The notes below the pieces were generated by a model. That model searched no databases. It was not told the origin of the DNA and was given only the letters and a program-made list of their open reading frames with translations. From NCBI RefSeq assembly GCF_025154015.1, contig NZ_JAOAMV010000009.1, positions 1 through 64,000 of the forward strand: a stretch of DNA of 64,000 nucleotides, given 5' to 3'. Position numbers and translations under genes: made by a program. The stretch's first letter is position 1; every line of letters begins with the position of its first letter. Below are positions 1 through 8,725 of this stretch, piece by piece. This DNA comes from Tsuneonella litorea (GTDB lineage Bacteria; Pseudomonadota; Alphaproteobacteria; Sphingomonadales; Sphingomonadaceae).

Positions 1-133
1 CTCCCGGCTGTCGGGATCATTGAATCAGCGGTTTAGTCCCTCGGCAAGGGGAGTTTTTCAACAGAATACACCCCAAAAGCCGTCATCGGGACTGCGACCC
101 CGCAACCCCGAAACCAGCCGTTCCTGATCCTCG

Positions 134-1027
134 TCAGCCTTCCGTACGCTCAAGAAACGCGTCGAGCGCTTCATTGACCGCGTCCGGCGCCTCCCAGGTC
201 ACGAAATGGCCGCTGCCCGGCACTTCGACCAGCGTGAGGTCGTCGACCACCTCGGCCATTCCGTCGATGTTCTCGGGCGGGAGGGCAAGGTCGTCCATGC
301 CCCACAGGACCAGCGTGGGTATCGTCAGGTTCGGTAGCGGGGGCAGGGTCCAGCCCTCGGGCAATGCGTAGGGCGCGTCGAGCGGGGGGACGTCGATCGG
401 GCTGGCGCGGTACCAGTTGAGCATCGCGAAGGCGGCGTCGCGGTCCTGCCAGTCCTTCAGCAGCTGCGCGCGTTCCTCCGGCTCCATCGTGTCGCCGCTG
501 TCCCAGCGGATTTCCTGCGCGAGGATGCCGTAAAGGCCCTGTTCGCGCACCAGCGCGTCGTTCGCGGTGTCGCGAAAGCCGCGCATGTACTGGCTCGATC
601 CGCGCTGGTGCTCGTTGAGGTAGAGCAGCTTCTGGAAGATCGCCGGATGCGGCGCGTTGGCGATCACTGCACGGGTGACGCGGTCGTTCATCTGCCCGGC
701 AATGGCGGTGCCCCAGGCGATCGCGCCACCCCAGTCGTGGCCGAGCACGGTGAACCGCTCGATGCCGAGCGCGTCGGCCAACTGGAACACGTCGCCGATC
801 AGCTTGTCGGGGGTGTAGTCCGACACGTGAGGGGGTTTGGAGCTGCCCCGATAGCCGCGCTGGTCGGGCGCGATGCAGCGGTACCGGTCCTTGAGGTGCG
901 CGACCTGGTGGCGCCAGGTGCGGTGGCTTTCGGGAAAGCCGTGGAGGAAGACCAGCGCGGGCGCGCCTTCCGGCCCCTCGTCGACGCAATCGAGTTCGAT
1001 CCCACTTGCCAGCGTCACGCGCTTCAT
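134..1027 (-). CDS. alpha/beta hydrolase, epoxide hydrolase-like
   Basis: A 297-residue alpha/beta-hydrolase. The oxyanion-hole motif HGFPES is at residues 29-34. The nucleophile elbow is GHDWGG at 96-101, so the nucleophile is Asp98. An Asp nucleophile is typical of epoxide hydrolases and haloalkane dehalogenases rather than Ser esterases. A late GSGHF motif supplies the likely catalytic His. No signal peptide is visible, so it is probably cytoplasmic. It is the last gene of a minus-strand operon and starts 4 bases after the SDR gene stop. The substrate cannot be told from sequence. Confidence 0.88.
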   Translation of the reverse strand: MKRVTLASGIELDCVDEGPEGAPALVFLHGFPESHRTWRHQVAHLKDRYRCIAPDQRGYRGSSKPPHVSDYTPDKLIGDVFQLADALGIERFTVLGHDWGGAIAWGTAIAGQMNDRVTRAVIANAPHPAIFQKLLYLNEHQRGSSQYMRGFRDTANDALVREQGLYGILAQEIRWDSGDTMEPEERAQLLKDWQDRDAAFAMLNWYRASPIDVPPLDAPYALPEGWTLPPLPNLTIPTLVLWGMDDLALPPENIDGMAEVVDDLTLVEVPGSGHFVTWEAPDAVNEALDAFLERTEG

Positions 1028-1031
1028 CGTG

Positions 1032-1844
1032 TCATCCTTCCTTCAGCCGCTCCATGTAGCCGCGCGCGACCATCGCCTCGACCTGGTCGAGCAGCCAGTC
1101 GGGCACCCTGCGCGCCTCGGCCATCGCGAGTTCGGCGTCCTTTGCGACGATGATCTCGCGCTGTCCCCCGGCGATCCCGTCGAGCATCCGCCCCGCCGCT
1201 TCGTCGGGGTCGAGGCCCAGTTCGATCGCCTTGTCGCTCGTGCCGCGCGCGCTCCCGTCGGCGGTCAGCGCGTTGCGGCTGATGTCGGTGCGGATCGACC
1301 CGGGGAAGATCGTGTGCACCTTGACCCCGCTCTGCGACAGTTCGGAGCGCAAGGCGTCGGCGTATCCGGCGAGGCCGAACTTCGCGGCCGAATAGGCGGT
1401 GCGCATCGGCACGCCGACCTTGCCGGCGATCGAGGAAATGAACGCCAGCGCCCCGCTGCCGCGTTCGGTCATCGGGCCGATCAGCCCCTGCGCGAAGGCG
1501 ATCTGCGCGACGAGGTCGATCTCGATGATCTCGCGATAGACCTTCATGTCGGTTTCGACCGCCGCCGAACGCTGCGAGATGCCCGCGTTGGCGACCGCGA
1601 GATCGACTCCGCCCTTCCACGCGATCGCCTGCGCCGTCGCGCCGGCGAGCGCGGCATCGTCGCGCACGTCGAAGGGAAGGATCAACGTCTCGCCGTCGAT
1701 TTGGTCTGCCACCTCCTGCAACCGCGCGGTGTCGCGTCCCGACAGGATCGCGTGCCCGCCGCGCGCCGCCCACTGGCGCGCGAGCGCCGCGCCGATGCCG
1801 CTCGATGCGCCGGTGATCCAGGCGACTTTTCCTTGGCTTTTCAT
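1032..1844 (-). CDS. SDR family NAD(P)-dependent oxidoreductase
   Basis: A 270-residue classical short-chain dehydrogenase. The cofactor motif TGASSGIG is at residues 11-18, NAG at 86-88, a catalytic Ser at about 137-138, and YxxxK as Tyr151/Lys155. The start chosen (ATG at 1844) overlaps the pirin stop by 4 bases (ATGA). The open frame continues far upstream but carries no recognisable protein there. It sits in the bolA-pirin-SDR-hydrolase operon. The substrate is unknown. Confidence 0.9.
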   Translation of the reverse strand: MKSQGKVAWITGASSGIGAALARQWAARGGHAILSGRDTARLQEVADQIDGETLILPFDVRDDAALAGATAQAIAWKGGVDLAVANAGISQRSAAVETDMKVYREIIEIDLVAQIAFAQGLIGPMTERGSGALAFISSIAGKVGVPMRTAYSAAKFGLAGYADALRSELSQSGVKVHTIFPGSIRTDISRNALTADGSARGTSDKAIELGLDPDEAAGRMLDGIAGGQREIIVAKDAELAMAEARRVPDWLLDQVEAMVARGYMERLKEG

Positions 1845-2725
1845 GGGTAACTCACCGTCTTGGGGACTTCGGGTAGCGGGATGAACTCGTCGCTGTCGCC
1901 GGGGACCAGCGGGAACCTGCCCGCGCGCCAGTCCTCCTTTGCCGCGTTGATCCGCTCGCGGCTCGAACTGACGAAGTTCCACCACACGTGACGCTTGGTG
2001 GCAAACGCCTCGCCGCCGAGCAGCATGACCCGTCCTCCGCCGCCGGACGCCAGCCGCATCGCCGCGCCCGGCGCAAGCACGGTCAATGCGTAGGGCGCAA
2101 GCGGGATGCCGTCGATCGACGCCTCGCCGCCGACGAGCATGACCGCGCGCTCGTCGGCCCCGGCGTCGACTGGCAGCACGCCGCCGGGCGCGAGCGCGAT
2201 CTCGGCATAGATCGTCGCCGCGTGGGTGGTGGTGGGCGCGCGAACGCCCCACAGCTCGCCCATGATGACGATCGCCTTCGTGTCGCCGTCCTCGACCTCG
2301 GGCAGGCCGGTCTGCGCCTCGAACGCGGGGTCGATCTCCTCCTGACCGTCGGGCAGCGCGAGCCAGGTCTGCATCCCGTAGAGCCGCGGCCCGTCCGCCC
2401 GCTCGGTCGCCGGCGAGCGTTCCGAATGGACGATCCCGCGACCGGCGGTCATCAGGTTGACCTGTCCCGGCCGGATGGTCGCCAAGGTGCCGAGACTGTC
2501 GCGGTGGTCGATCGCGCCCTCGAAGAGCCAGGTGACCGTCGCGAGGTTGATGTGCGGGTGGGGGCGCACGTCCATCCCGCCGCCCACATCGAGCTGCGCG
2601 GGACCGAACTCGTCGACGAAGATGAACGGGCCGATCATCGTGCGGCCGCGGCTGGGCAGCACGCGCCGGACCTGGAACTGGCCGAGGTCGTGCGTAACCG
2701 GCTGGATCGTGTCGATAACGCTCAC
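1841..2725 (-). CDS. pirin family protein
   Basis: A 294-residue bicupin of the pirin family. The metal ligands expected for pirins are visible as His56, His58, His100 and Glu102, close to the positions known in human pirin. Bacterial pirins include quercetin dioxygenases and redox regulators, so the precise role is open. The start is a GTG at 2725 that overlaps the bolA stop by 4 bases (GTGA). A longer frame upstream is low-complexity Arg-rich shadow. The gene is translationally coupled on both sides. Confidence 0.88.
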   Translation of the reverse strand: MSVIDTIQPVTHDLGQFQVRRVLPSRGRTMIGPFIFVDEFGPAQLDVGGGMDVRPHPHINLATVTWLFEGAIDHRDSLGTLATIRPGQVNLMTAGRGIVHSERSPATERADGPRLYGMQTWLALPDGQEEIDPAFEAQTGLPEVEDGDTKAIVIMGELWGVRAPTTTHAATIYAEIALAPGGVLPVDAGADERAVMLVGGEASIDGIPLAPYALTVLAPGAAMRLASGGGGRVMLLGGEAFATKRHVWWNFVSSSRERINAAKEDWRAGRFPLVPGDSDEFIPLPEVPKTVSYP

Positions 2726-3000
2726 GCGGCATCGCCCGGCGCGAAGGCGCGGATGGCGAGCGCATGGACCCGCTGGCCGGGAATGTCGCCGAGCGCGGCG
2801 TTGACCATGCGCTGGCGTTCGAGCCGCGACTTGCCGGCGAACGCGGCGCTCTCGATCACGAGGGTAAAGTGCGATTCGCCGCTTCCGTCGTCGCCCGCGT
2901 GACCGCGGTGCTTGGCGCTGTCGTTGATCACGTCGAGGCGGGTGGGGGCAAAGGCTGCGGTGAGCAGCGCTTCCATTTCGCTTTGCAAGGGGCCTGCCAT
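2722..3000 (-). CDS. bolA: BolA family protein
   Basis: A 92-residue BolA-like protein with the family's conserved central ESHFTLVI segment and C-terminal VHALAIRA segment. BolA proteins partner with monothiol glutaredoxins in iron-sulfur and iron homeostasis. It leads a four-gene minus-strand operon. It is divergent from a J-domain gene across about 65 bases, which must hold both promoters. I recall bolA, a J-domain gene and cobS as neighbours in other alphaproteobacteria. Here cobS lies about 4 kb further on. Confidence 0.85.
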   Translation of the reverse strand: MAGPLQSEMEALLTAAFAPTRLDVINDSAKHRGHAGDDGSGESHFTLVIESAAFAGKSRLERQRMVNAALGDIPGQRVHALAIRAFAPGDAA

Positions 3001-3065
3001 GACGGAAGTCTTGGGATGTCCGGGGCGGGTTGTCCATGCCTGTCTGGGTGCCTACCTCGGGCCCG

Positions 3066-3656
3066 ATGCGGCCAACACGTTTCCACGGGCGTCACGAAGA
3101 CTCCATCCAGCAATGCCAGGCGCCCGGTTGCGGCGAGCCGGGGCAGTTCCGCGCGCCCGGGGCGCGGTCCGCCGGCTTCGACGGGCCGGGCGAAAGCCTG
3201 TGGTTCTGCCTCGACCACGTGCGCGAATTCAACGCGGCCTACGACTGGTTCGAAGGGATGAGCGCGGAGGAAATCCTCGAGGCGCAGCACCCTGCCGCGG
3301 GATGGGCGAACACCAGCACGCGGCGCGCCTTTCGCGCCGACGCGGGTGCTGGCGGGATGCCGCGGTGGGCCGACTTCGACGATCCGCTCGACGCGATCGG
3401 CGCGCGCGCGTCGGACTTGCGCCGCCGTGCGCAGGGACGGGCGCACGCCGCCCGCTTCACCCGCGCCGAACACGACGCGCTGGCAGTGATGGACCTTCCG
3501 GCAGACATCGACCGCGCCGGGCTGCGCCGTCGCTATTCCGAGCTTGTCCGGCGTTACCACCCCGACCGCAACGGCGGAGACCGCAGCCACGAAATGCGGC
3601 TGACGCGGGTGGTGGAGGCCTACCAGCTGCTGCGCAAGAGCACCGCGCTCGCCTAG
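3066..3656 (+). CDS. J-domain protein with N-terminal Cys motif
   Basis: A 196-residue protein with a C-terminal J-domain (about residues 140-190) containing HPD at 165-167, the signature that stimulates Hsp70 (DnaK) ATPase. The N-terminal half has Cys17, Cys22, Cys48 and His51, which could bind a metal. It lacks the G/F and zinc-finger domains of DnaJ, so it is a specialised co-chaperone. I chose the ATG at 3066 because the protein then begins MRPTRFHGR, like its relatives as I recall them; an earlier in-frame ATG at 3030 exists. It diverges from bolA. Confidence 0.85.
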   Translation: MRPTRFHGRHEDSIQQCQAPGCGEPGQFRAPGARSAGFDGPGESLWFCLDHVREFNAAYDWFEGMSAEEILEAQHPAAGWANTSTRRAFRADAGAGGMPRWADFDDPLDAIGARASDLRRRAQGRAHAARFTRAEHDALAVMDLPADIDRAGLRRRYSELVRRYHPDRNGGDRSHEMRLTRVVEAYQLLRKSTALA

Positions 3657-3665
3657 CCGCTGTCG

Positions 3666-4292
3666 TCAGGCCTTGGCTTGCGCCTCGGCGATGAGTTCGT
3701 CGTCGATCGCTCGACCGGCCCTGCGCGCGGCGCGCTCGTCGAGGCGCTTGTCGTAGGCCTCGAAGGCGGGGCGCCGGGGCAGCGAACCGAACGCGAGTCC
3801 CCAGCCGACCTGACTGCCGACATAGACATCGGCCATGGTGAACCGGTCTCCGCAGACGAATGCGTGCTCCTGCAGCCATCCGTCGAGGGCATCGACCGTT
3901 CTCTCGAGGCTGCCGAACCCGACCATCCCGCCGCGGTCGCCGGGCACCTCCCATCCCATGCTCTTCGCCACCACCGCCTGCTCGAGCGGTCCTGCGGCGA
4001 AGAACAGCCAGCGGAAATAGTCGGCTTTCTCATGGTCGCGCGGGAGCAGTTCTGTGGCCGACATCTCCGCCAGATAGTGGCAGATCGCCGCCGCCTCGGT
4101 GACGACGTGGTCGTGGCCGCCATCGTGGTGGACCAGGGTGGGCACCTTGCCCATCGGGTTCACGCGAAGGAGTGCGCCCTTGTCCTGCCAGTCGACCAGG
4201 ACCTGTTGGTAATCCGCCCCCGCTTCGTGCAGCGCCCAGCGGGCGATCTGCCCCCGGCTCATCGGGTTGGTGTAGAATGTGTAGTCGGCCAT
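3666..4292 (-). CDS. glutathione S-transferase family protein
   Basis: A 208-residue GST. The thioredoxin-like N-terminal domain holds the NPMGKVPTLV segment with the cis-Pro, followed by the glutathione-binding TEAAAI segment. The C-terminal half is an alpha-helical domain. The likely role is conjugation of glutathione to electrophiles in the cytoplasm. A strong GGAGG ribosome site precedes the ATG. It is the last gene of the minus-strand block headed by the TetR regulator, although about 100 bases separate it from its upstream neighbour, so it may have its own promoter. Confidence 0.9.
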   Translation of the reverse strand: MADYTFYTNPMSRGQIARWALHEAGADYQQVLVDWQDKGALLRVNPMGKVPTLVHHDGGHDHVVTEAAAICHYLAEMSATELLPRDHEKADYFRWLFFAAGPLEQAVVAKSMGWEVPGDRGGMVGFGSLERTVDALDGWLQEHAFVCGDRFTMADVYVGSQVGWGLAFGSLPRRPAFEAYDKRLDERAARRAGRAIDDELIAEAQAKA

Positions 4293-4395
4293 CGCTTGCC
4301 TCCATACGGTCCGGTACCAGCCTGGCGCCTTCGAAGAGAAACCCCGCGTGGGTAAGCGTCGTTGCCCGGTACGGTCGGTCGGCGAGGGCGGGGGC

Positions 4396-5097
4396 TCACC
4401 AGGTCCCGTCCGCCATGCGCTGCTGGCGCAGCTTTTCTCGGTCGCTCCTGGCCGGTGTCGGTGTCTCCGCCGGGTAGGAAGGCAGTGCGCCGCCGGGCCT
4501 GTAGGTGGCGATCACCGTTCCCTTGTCGGTGACGCGATTGCTCGTCATTTCGAGCATTTCGACCGGCGTGCCGTTGGCGAACATTCGCTTTCCGCCGCCA
4601 AGTATGACGGGAAACGTCATCAGGATCAGCTCGTCGACAAGGCCTGCCGCGAGCAGGTCGGGATAGATCGTGCTCGACCCCTGAATGATGATATCGGCAC
4701 CGTCTTCCGCCTTGATCCGGGCGACATCTGCAATGCCCGAGAGCCTGTGGCTGTTGTGCCATTCGAGCGGCTGCCGGCCGCGGGTCAGCACGTATTTGTG
4801 GGCCCGGTCGAACGCCTCGCCCATCGGCTTGGCGTCCCCCTCGGCATAGGGCCAGTAGGCGGCGAAGATGTCATATGTGCGACGCCCGAGCAGCAGGTCG
4901 TAGTCGCCCGCAAACAGCTCGCCGAGCGTTTCTTCGATGCCGGGATCCCAGGCGCGGAACACCCAGCCGCCTTGGTCGAAACCACCCTGGGTGTCCTCGG
5001 CCGGACCCCCGGGAGCCTGCATCACTCCGTCGAGGGTGAGGAAGACAGCCCCGGTCAGCTTGCGGGCCAATTGCTCAGCACCCCCGCCGCGCGGCAT
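4396..5097 (-). CDS. dihydrofolate reductase family protein (RibD C-terminal fold)
   Basis: About 233 residues with the RibD C-terminal / dihydrofolate reductase-like fold. Visible are the KLTGAVFLTLDGVMQAPGG start of the domain, the LLGRRTYD motif and the PVILGGGKRMF motif for NADPH binding. This subfamily is common in bacteria as stand-alone reductases of unknown substrate. The start is uncertain: the ATG at 5097 overlaps the upstream VOC gene by 23 bases, while a TTG at 5070 lies just past that gene's stop and gives the N-terminus usual in the family. Confidence 0.82.
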   Translation of the reverse strand: MPRGGGAEQLARKLTGAVFLTLDGVMQAPGGPAEDTQGGFDQGGWVFRAWDPGIEETLGELFAGDYDLLLGRRTYDIFAAYWPYAEGDAKPMGEAFDRAHKYVLTRGRQPLEWHNSHRLSGIADVARIKAEDGADIIIQGSSTIYPDLLAAGLVDELILMTFPVILGGGKRMFANGTPVEMLEMTSNRVTDKGTVIATYRPGGALPSYPAETPTPARSDREKLRQQRMADGTW

Positions 5098-5554
5098 CGA
5101 TTGCGGCGACGTCAATCTTGCCCATCGTCATCATCGCTTCGAACGCGCGCCTGGCTTCTTCGCCTCCTGCGACCTGCGAATCGAGCAGCGTTCGCGGCGT
5201 GATCTGCCACGAAAATCCCCACTTGTCCTTGCACCAGCCGCACGCACTTTCCTGCCCGCCGTTGTCGAGTATCGCATTCCAGTAGCGGTCGGTTTCGTCC
5301 TGGTCCTCGGTCACGACCATGAAGCTCACGCTTTCGTTGGGCTTGAACAGGTCGCCGCCGTTGAGCCCGGAAAACGCACGGCCGAGCACGGTGAATTCGA
5401 CAGTCAGCGCATCGCCCTTGCTGCCGCCCGGGAAATCGGACGGTGCCCTGAACACGCGCCCGACCGTGCTGTCGGGAAAGGTCTCGGCATAGAACCTGGC
5501 GGCCCGTTCGGCATCGCCATCGAACCACAGGACGGTGATCAGCTTGTCATGCAT
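5075..5554 (-). CDS. VOC superfamily protein (PhnB-like)
   Basis: A 159-residue protein of the PhnB / 3-demethylubiquinone methyltransferase-like VOC family. It shows the ARFYAETFPDS segment, the FSGLNGG loop and the CGWCKDKWGFSWQI C-terminal segment. Its enzymatic role is unknown; many members are annotated from context only. The start at 5554 has an AGGAG site 7 bases upstream, so a longer frame is rejected. It sits in a minus-strand run of small stress or detoxification-like genes. Confidence 0.87.
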   Translation of the reverse strand: MHDKLITVLWFDGDAERAARFYAETFPDSTVGRVFRAPSDFPGGSKGDALTVEFTVLGRAFSGLNGGDLFKPNESVSFMVVTEDQDETDRYWNAILDNGGQESACGWCKDKWGFSWQITPRTLLDSQVAGGEEARRAFEAMMTMGKIDVAAIDAARRGC

Positions 5555-5610
5555 CCATGCTCTCCTGACGCGGGCCGCGCTTTCGGTTGGCGGGCGGTCG
5601 CCGGAAATGA

Positions 5611-5973
5611 TCAGGCGGCGTTGTCGACGATCACCTCGAACCCGCCGACGACCATCCGCTTGCCGTCGAACGGCATGTCGGATCCATCCCCCCATTCCTT
5701 CATTCGTTCGTCCGCCATCATCTTCTCATGCGCCTCGTCGGCGGTCTGCTGGTCAGGCCAGACCATCCAGCTGAAGACGACCTTCTCGCCCGGCTCGAGA
5801 GCGACCGCCTTGCGGAAATCGGTCCACTGGCCGTCCTTCACGTCGGCCTCCCACGCCTCGACGTGGCCGATGCAGCCGTGATCGCGGGCGATCGGCCAGA
5901 ACTTCTCGGCGACCTCGCGGTACGCTTCCTTGCTGTCCTCGGGAACGGGTACGATGAAACCGTTGACGTACAT
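5611..5973 (-). CDS. DUF1428 family protein (YbaA-like)
   Basis: A 120-residue protein closely matching the DUF1428 family (E. coli YbaA) over its whole length: N-terminal YVNGFIVPVPEDSKEAYR, central TDFRKAV, and C-terminal MPFDGKRMVVGGFE. Members fold like ferredoxin-like or dimeric alpha-beta barrel proteins and have no established function. The ATG at 5973 follows a GGGAGGG ribosome site; the longer upstream extension is Arg/Ala-rich and unlikely to be real. It is in the TetR-headed minus-strand block. Confidence 0.88.
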   Translation of the reverse strand: MYVNGFIVPVPEDSKEAYREVAEKFWPIARDHGCIGHVEAWEADVKDGQWTDFRKAVALEPGEKVVFSWMVWPDQQTADEAHEKMMADERMKEWGDGSDMPFDGKRMVVGGFEVIVDNAA

Positions 5974-6081
5974 GGGCCGGCCCTCCCGCGCGGGAGCCGG
6001 GTCGCCGCGGCGACTCGCGGCTCGCGATGCCTTGGCCGAGAGTGCGGCAGATTTCGGCACCGGGCAAGGCTGCTCGCCTGT

Positions 6082-6924
6082 TCAGAGCTGGCGAAAGGCC
6101 CAGCGCAGACCGTCCGACATCGTTCGCGTGGCGATCCGGGCGGGCAGGGCGCTCGCCGACGGTCGGTCCAATCCGAGCATGGTGCGTGCATAGGGCGGCA
6201 ACAGGTCGACTGCCGCCACGCCGAGCGCCCGCTGGATCGCGACCGGCGTGCCTGGCGGGCGCTGGTCGAGGACCAGCCGAGCCACCTCGCGCGAAGCCCC
6301 GCTGGCCGAGAGATCGGCGCGCAGATCATCGATGAGGGCGGCGGCAGCTCGCTCGGTCTCGGGCACCGGATCCGCGCCAAGCGCCCGCGCGACCACGGCG
6401 AACTGGCGAAAGTATTCGTCCCGCTCGGCAGCCGGCATTCCCGGTCGCACGTAAGTGACGTGCGCCGCGAGGAAGCTCGTCGCTTCGGCTACATGAACCC
6501 AAGCCAGCGTGCGCGGGTTGGTCGCCGAATAGGCGGTGCCATCGGGCAGGGTACCGTTGACCTGCGCGTGAATCCGGTTGACCCGTTCGATCGCCGCCAT
6601 CGCCTGATCGCGATGGGCGAACGTCGTTTCCGCAATGAAGCGCGCGGTGCGGCGCAGCCGCCCGTGCATGTCGGCGCGGAAGTCCGAATGGTCGAGCACG
6701 CCCTGCAAAGCGTGGGGGTGGAGCATCTGCAGCAACAGCGAGCGGATTCCGCCGACCATCATCGACACGACGCCGGCGTGCACCATGCGGATCGGCGAAT
6801 CGCGTTGGAACAGCGCCTCGTCGCTGATTTCGACCGGGCGCTGGCCGGCGGCGACGTCGTTGAAGACCGCGCGCACCTTGCCGACAATGCGTCGACGGAG
6901 GAATTCGGCGGGCGACAGCGGCAT
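6082..6924 (-). CDS. DUF2236 / MpaB-like oxygenase family protein
   Basis: A 280-residue helical protein of the DUF2236 (oxygenase MpaB / latex-clearing protein-like) family. Characteristic His segments are LLLQMLHPHALQGV at about 63-76 and WVHVAEATSFL at about 142-152; these His residues are expected to bind haem b. Relatives cleave C-C double bonds or oxidise hydrophobic compounds. No signal peptide is obvious. It lies directly downstream of the TetR gene (32 bases), the likeliest co-regulated partner. Confidence 0.85.
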   Translation of the reverse strand: MPLSPAEFLRRRIVGKVRAVFNDVAAGQRPVEISDEALFQRDSPIRMVHAGVVSMMVGGIRSLLLQMLHPHALQGVLDHSDFRADMHGRLRRTARFIAETTFAHRDQAMAAIERVNRIHAQVNGTLPDGTAYSATNPRTLAWVHVAEATSFLAAHVTYVRPGMPAAERDEYFRQFAVVARALGADPVPETERAAAALIDDLRADLSASGASREVARLVLDQRPPGTPVAIQRALGVAAVDLLPPYARTMLGLDRPSASALPARIATRTMSDGLRWAFRQL

Positions 6925-6956
6925 CGCGTCGTGTCTAGCGCAGGGGAAAGGCCGCG

Positions 6957-7526
6957 TCAGTAGGCACTCATGCGCCGATCGAGCGTGGCGAGCGCGCGGT
7001 CGAACTCCGCCACGTTGCCGCTGGCCCGCGCGGCGAGTTCGGCCCCGGCGATCTGCGCGAAGACCGCTCGGGCCTCTTCCTCGATGTCGCCGGCGACAGC
7101 GATCGTGCGGTCCCTCCTGCCGACCTGGAGCGCGTGAGCGATGTGCCGGACGAGCGTTTCCCGTGCGCTTGCAAGGCCCTCGCGCGTCGCCGGGTCTGTT
7201 ACCGCCGGGTCGGCGGACATCGCGGTGACGAGGTCCACGGCGCCGCTATGGGCACATCCGGTCCGGCGGGTCTGGATGACGCTGCGGAGCAGGGCCGAGC
7301 CGCGCCGCCGATCCGTTTCCAGCGCCTCGAACGCGCGCTCGACGCGCCGGACGCACCGGTTCATGAGCGCGCGCCCGAAATCGGACTTCGAGGGAAAATG
7401 ATGATGGATCGACGCCTTGCGGATTCCCGCACGATCCGCGAGCGCGCCGTAACTGAAGCCACCAAAGCCTTGGCGGCACACGATTTCCTCACCCAGATCA
7501 AGCAGCTCTTCGCGCGAGGTTTTCAT
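6957..7526 (-). CDS. TetR/AcrR family transcriptional regulator
   Basis: A 189-residue TetR-type repressor. The N-terminal helix-turn-helix lies at about residues 24-45, with the recognition region [14 protein letters not shown]. The C-terminal ligand-binding domain is divergent, as usual. The ATG at 7526 follows an AGGGAG ribosome site; an upstream in-frame start would run through the operator and is rejected. Two 16-bp palindromes of identical arms lie just upstream, one between the start codon and the candidate -10. Autoregulation and control of the downstream DUF2236 to GST genes is inferred. Confidence 0.9.
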   Translation of the reverse strand: MKTSREELLDLGEEIVCRQGFGGFSYGALADRAGIRKASIHHHFPSKSDFGRALMNRCVRRVERAFEALETDRRRGSALLRSVIQTRRTGCAHSGAVDLVTAMSADPAVTDPATREGLASARETLVRHIAHALQVGRRDRTIAVAGDIEEEARAVFAQIAGAELAARASGNVAEFDRALATLDRRMSAY

Positions 7527-7529
7527 CTC

Positions 7530-7545
7530 CCTACCTCTTAGTAGG
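7530..7545. promoter_or_regulatory. TetR operator-like palindrome, site 1
   Basis: Inverted repeat CCTAC-N6-GTAGG located 3 bases upstream of the TetR start codon, overlapping its ribosome site. On the minus strand a TTGACC (7559-7564) could serve as -35, and TACTAA (7538-7543) inside the palindrome as -10 with a short 15-base spacer. Binding here would block transcription of the regulator. The match with site 2 is seen directly; the regulator-site assignment is inferred. Confidence 0.6.
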
Positions 7546-7572
7546 TTTTTATCCACAGGGTCAAGGCGCGTC

Positions 7573-7588
7573 CCTACCTAGTGGTAGG
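7573..7588. promoter_or_regulatory. TetR operator-like palindrome, site 2
   Basis: Second CCTAC-N6-GTAGG palindrome with the same arm sequence and spacing as site 1, centred 43 bp away (about four helical turns). It lies upstream of the candidate -35 of the TetR gene and 75 bases upstream of the divergent cobS start. A third, unrelated inverted repeat (TTCCGC-CCAA-GCGGAA) follows at 7603-7618. Confidence 0.6.
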
Positions 7589-7663
7589 TTTCTCCTGCTT
7601 GGTTCCGCCCAAGCGGAAATATCGTTGCGACCCCGCGCGCGCGCGTATAGGCCGCGCGGCACG

Positions 7664-8653
7664 ATGAACGACATGACCGACGCCCTCGATACCGCCCAGC
7701 GCACCGTCCTTGCCGCGCCCGACACCTTCGTGAACGCACGCGAGGTTTTCGGGGTCGATGTCGACTGGCAGGTTCCGGCGTTCTCGAAGGCCGACCCGCG
7801 CGTGCCAGACATCGATGAAAGCTACGTGTTCGACCCGGACACCACGCTTGCCATCCTCGCGGGCTTCGCGTTCGACCGGCGCGTCATGGTGCAGGGCTAT
7901 CACGGCACCGGCAAGTCGACCCACATCGAGCAGGTGGCCGCCCGGCTCAACTGGCCGTGCATCCGCATCAATCTCGATGCGCACATCAGCCGTATCGACC
8001 TTGTCGGGCGCGACGCGATCGTCCTGCGCGACGGGTTGCAGGTGACCGAGTTTCGCGAGGGCCTGCTGCCCTGGGCGCTCCAGCATCCGGTGGCGCTGGT
8101 GTTCGACGAATACGATGCCGGCCGACCTGACGTGATGTTCGTGATCCAGCGCGTGCTCGAACAGCAGGGCAAGCTGACCCTGCTCGACCAGAACCGCGTG
8201 ATCCGGCCCGACCCGCATTTCCGCCTGTTCGCCACCGCGAACACCGTGGGCCTGGGCGACACGAGCGGGCTCTATCACGGCACCCAGGCGATCAACCAGG
8301 GCCAGATGGACCGCTGGAGCATGGTGGTCGCGCTGAATTACCTGCCGGCCGAAACCGAGCAGGAGATCGTGACCTCCAAGGCGCCTCAGGCCGACCCGAA
8401 GGTCGTGGCCGACATGGTCAAGGTCGCCGACCTGACCCGCCAGGGTTTCATTGGCGGCGACATCTCGACCGTGATGAGCCCGCGCACCGTGATCACCTGG
8501 GCCCAGAACGCCGCGATCTTCGGCGATGTCGGCTTCGCCTTCCGCCTGACCTTCCTCAACAAGTGCGACGAGGCGGAGCGGGTGCTGGTGGCCGAGTATT
8601 ACCAGCGCGTGTTCGGCGTGGACCTGCCCGAAAGCGTGGTCGGGCGCAACTGA
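7664..8653 (+). CDS. cobS: CobS-like AAA+ ATPase (cobaltochelatase subunit)
   Basis: A 329-residue AAA+ ATPase matching CobS of the aerobic cobaltochelatase CobNST. The Walker A motif GYHGTGKST is at 78-86 and Walker B VFDEYDAG at about 146-153. CobS forms a chaperone-like ring with CobT and drives Co2+ insertion into hydrogenobyrinate diamide by CobN. No cobT follows: the next gene is a penicillin-binding protein, and no other cobalamin gene is in the window. The ATG at 7664 is preferred over an upstream frame in Arg-rich sequence. It may work with a distant cobT or serve another metal-insertion role. Confidence 0.85.
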   Translation: MNDMTDALDTAQRTVLAAPDTFVNAREVFGVDVDWQVPAFSKADPRVPDIDESYVFDPDTTLAILAGFAFDRRVMVQGYHGTGKSTHIEQVAARLNWPCIRINLDAHISRIDLVGRDAIVLRDGLQVTEFREGLLPWALQHPVALVFDEYDAGRPDVMFVIQRVLEQQGKLTLLDQNRVIRPDPHFRLFATANTVGLGDTSGLYHGTQAINQGQMDRWSMVVALNYLPAETEQEIVTSKAPQADPKVVADMVKVADLTRQGFIGGDISTVMSPRTVITWAQNAAIFGDVGFAFRLTFLNKCDEAERVLVAEYYQRVFGVDLPESVVGRN

Positions 8654-8725
8654 GCGCCTTCGCTCGGATTGCGTTCAGGCTTGACGGCCTATCCATCGCT
8701 GTGTTGACCTGCTAATACAGCTGAG

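Noticed and set aside
37-58. A weak hairpin with a T-run at the start of the window as a terminator.
   Set aside because: The stem is only 4-5 bp and the gene it would serve lies outside the window; too little to call.
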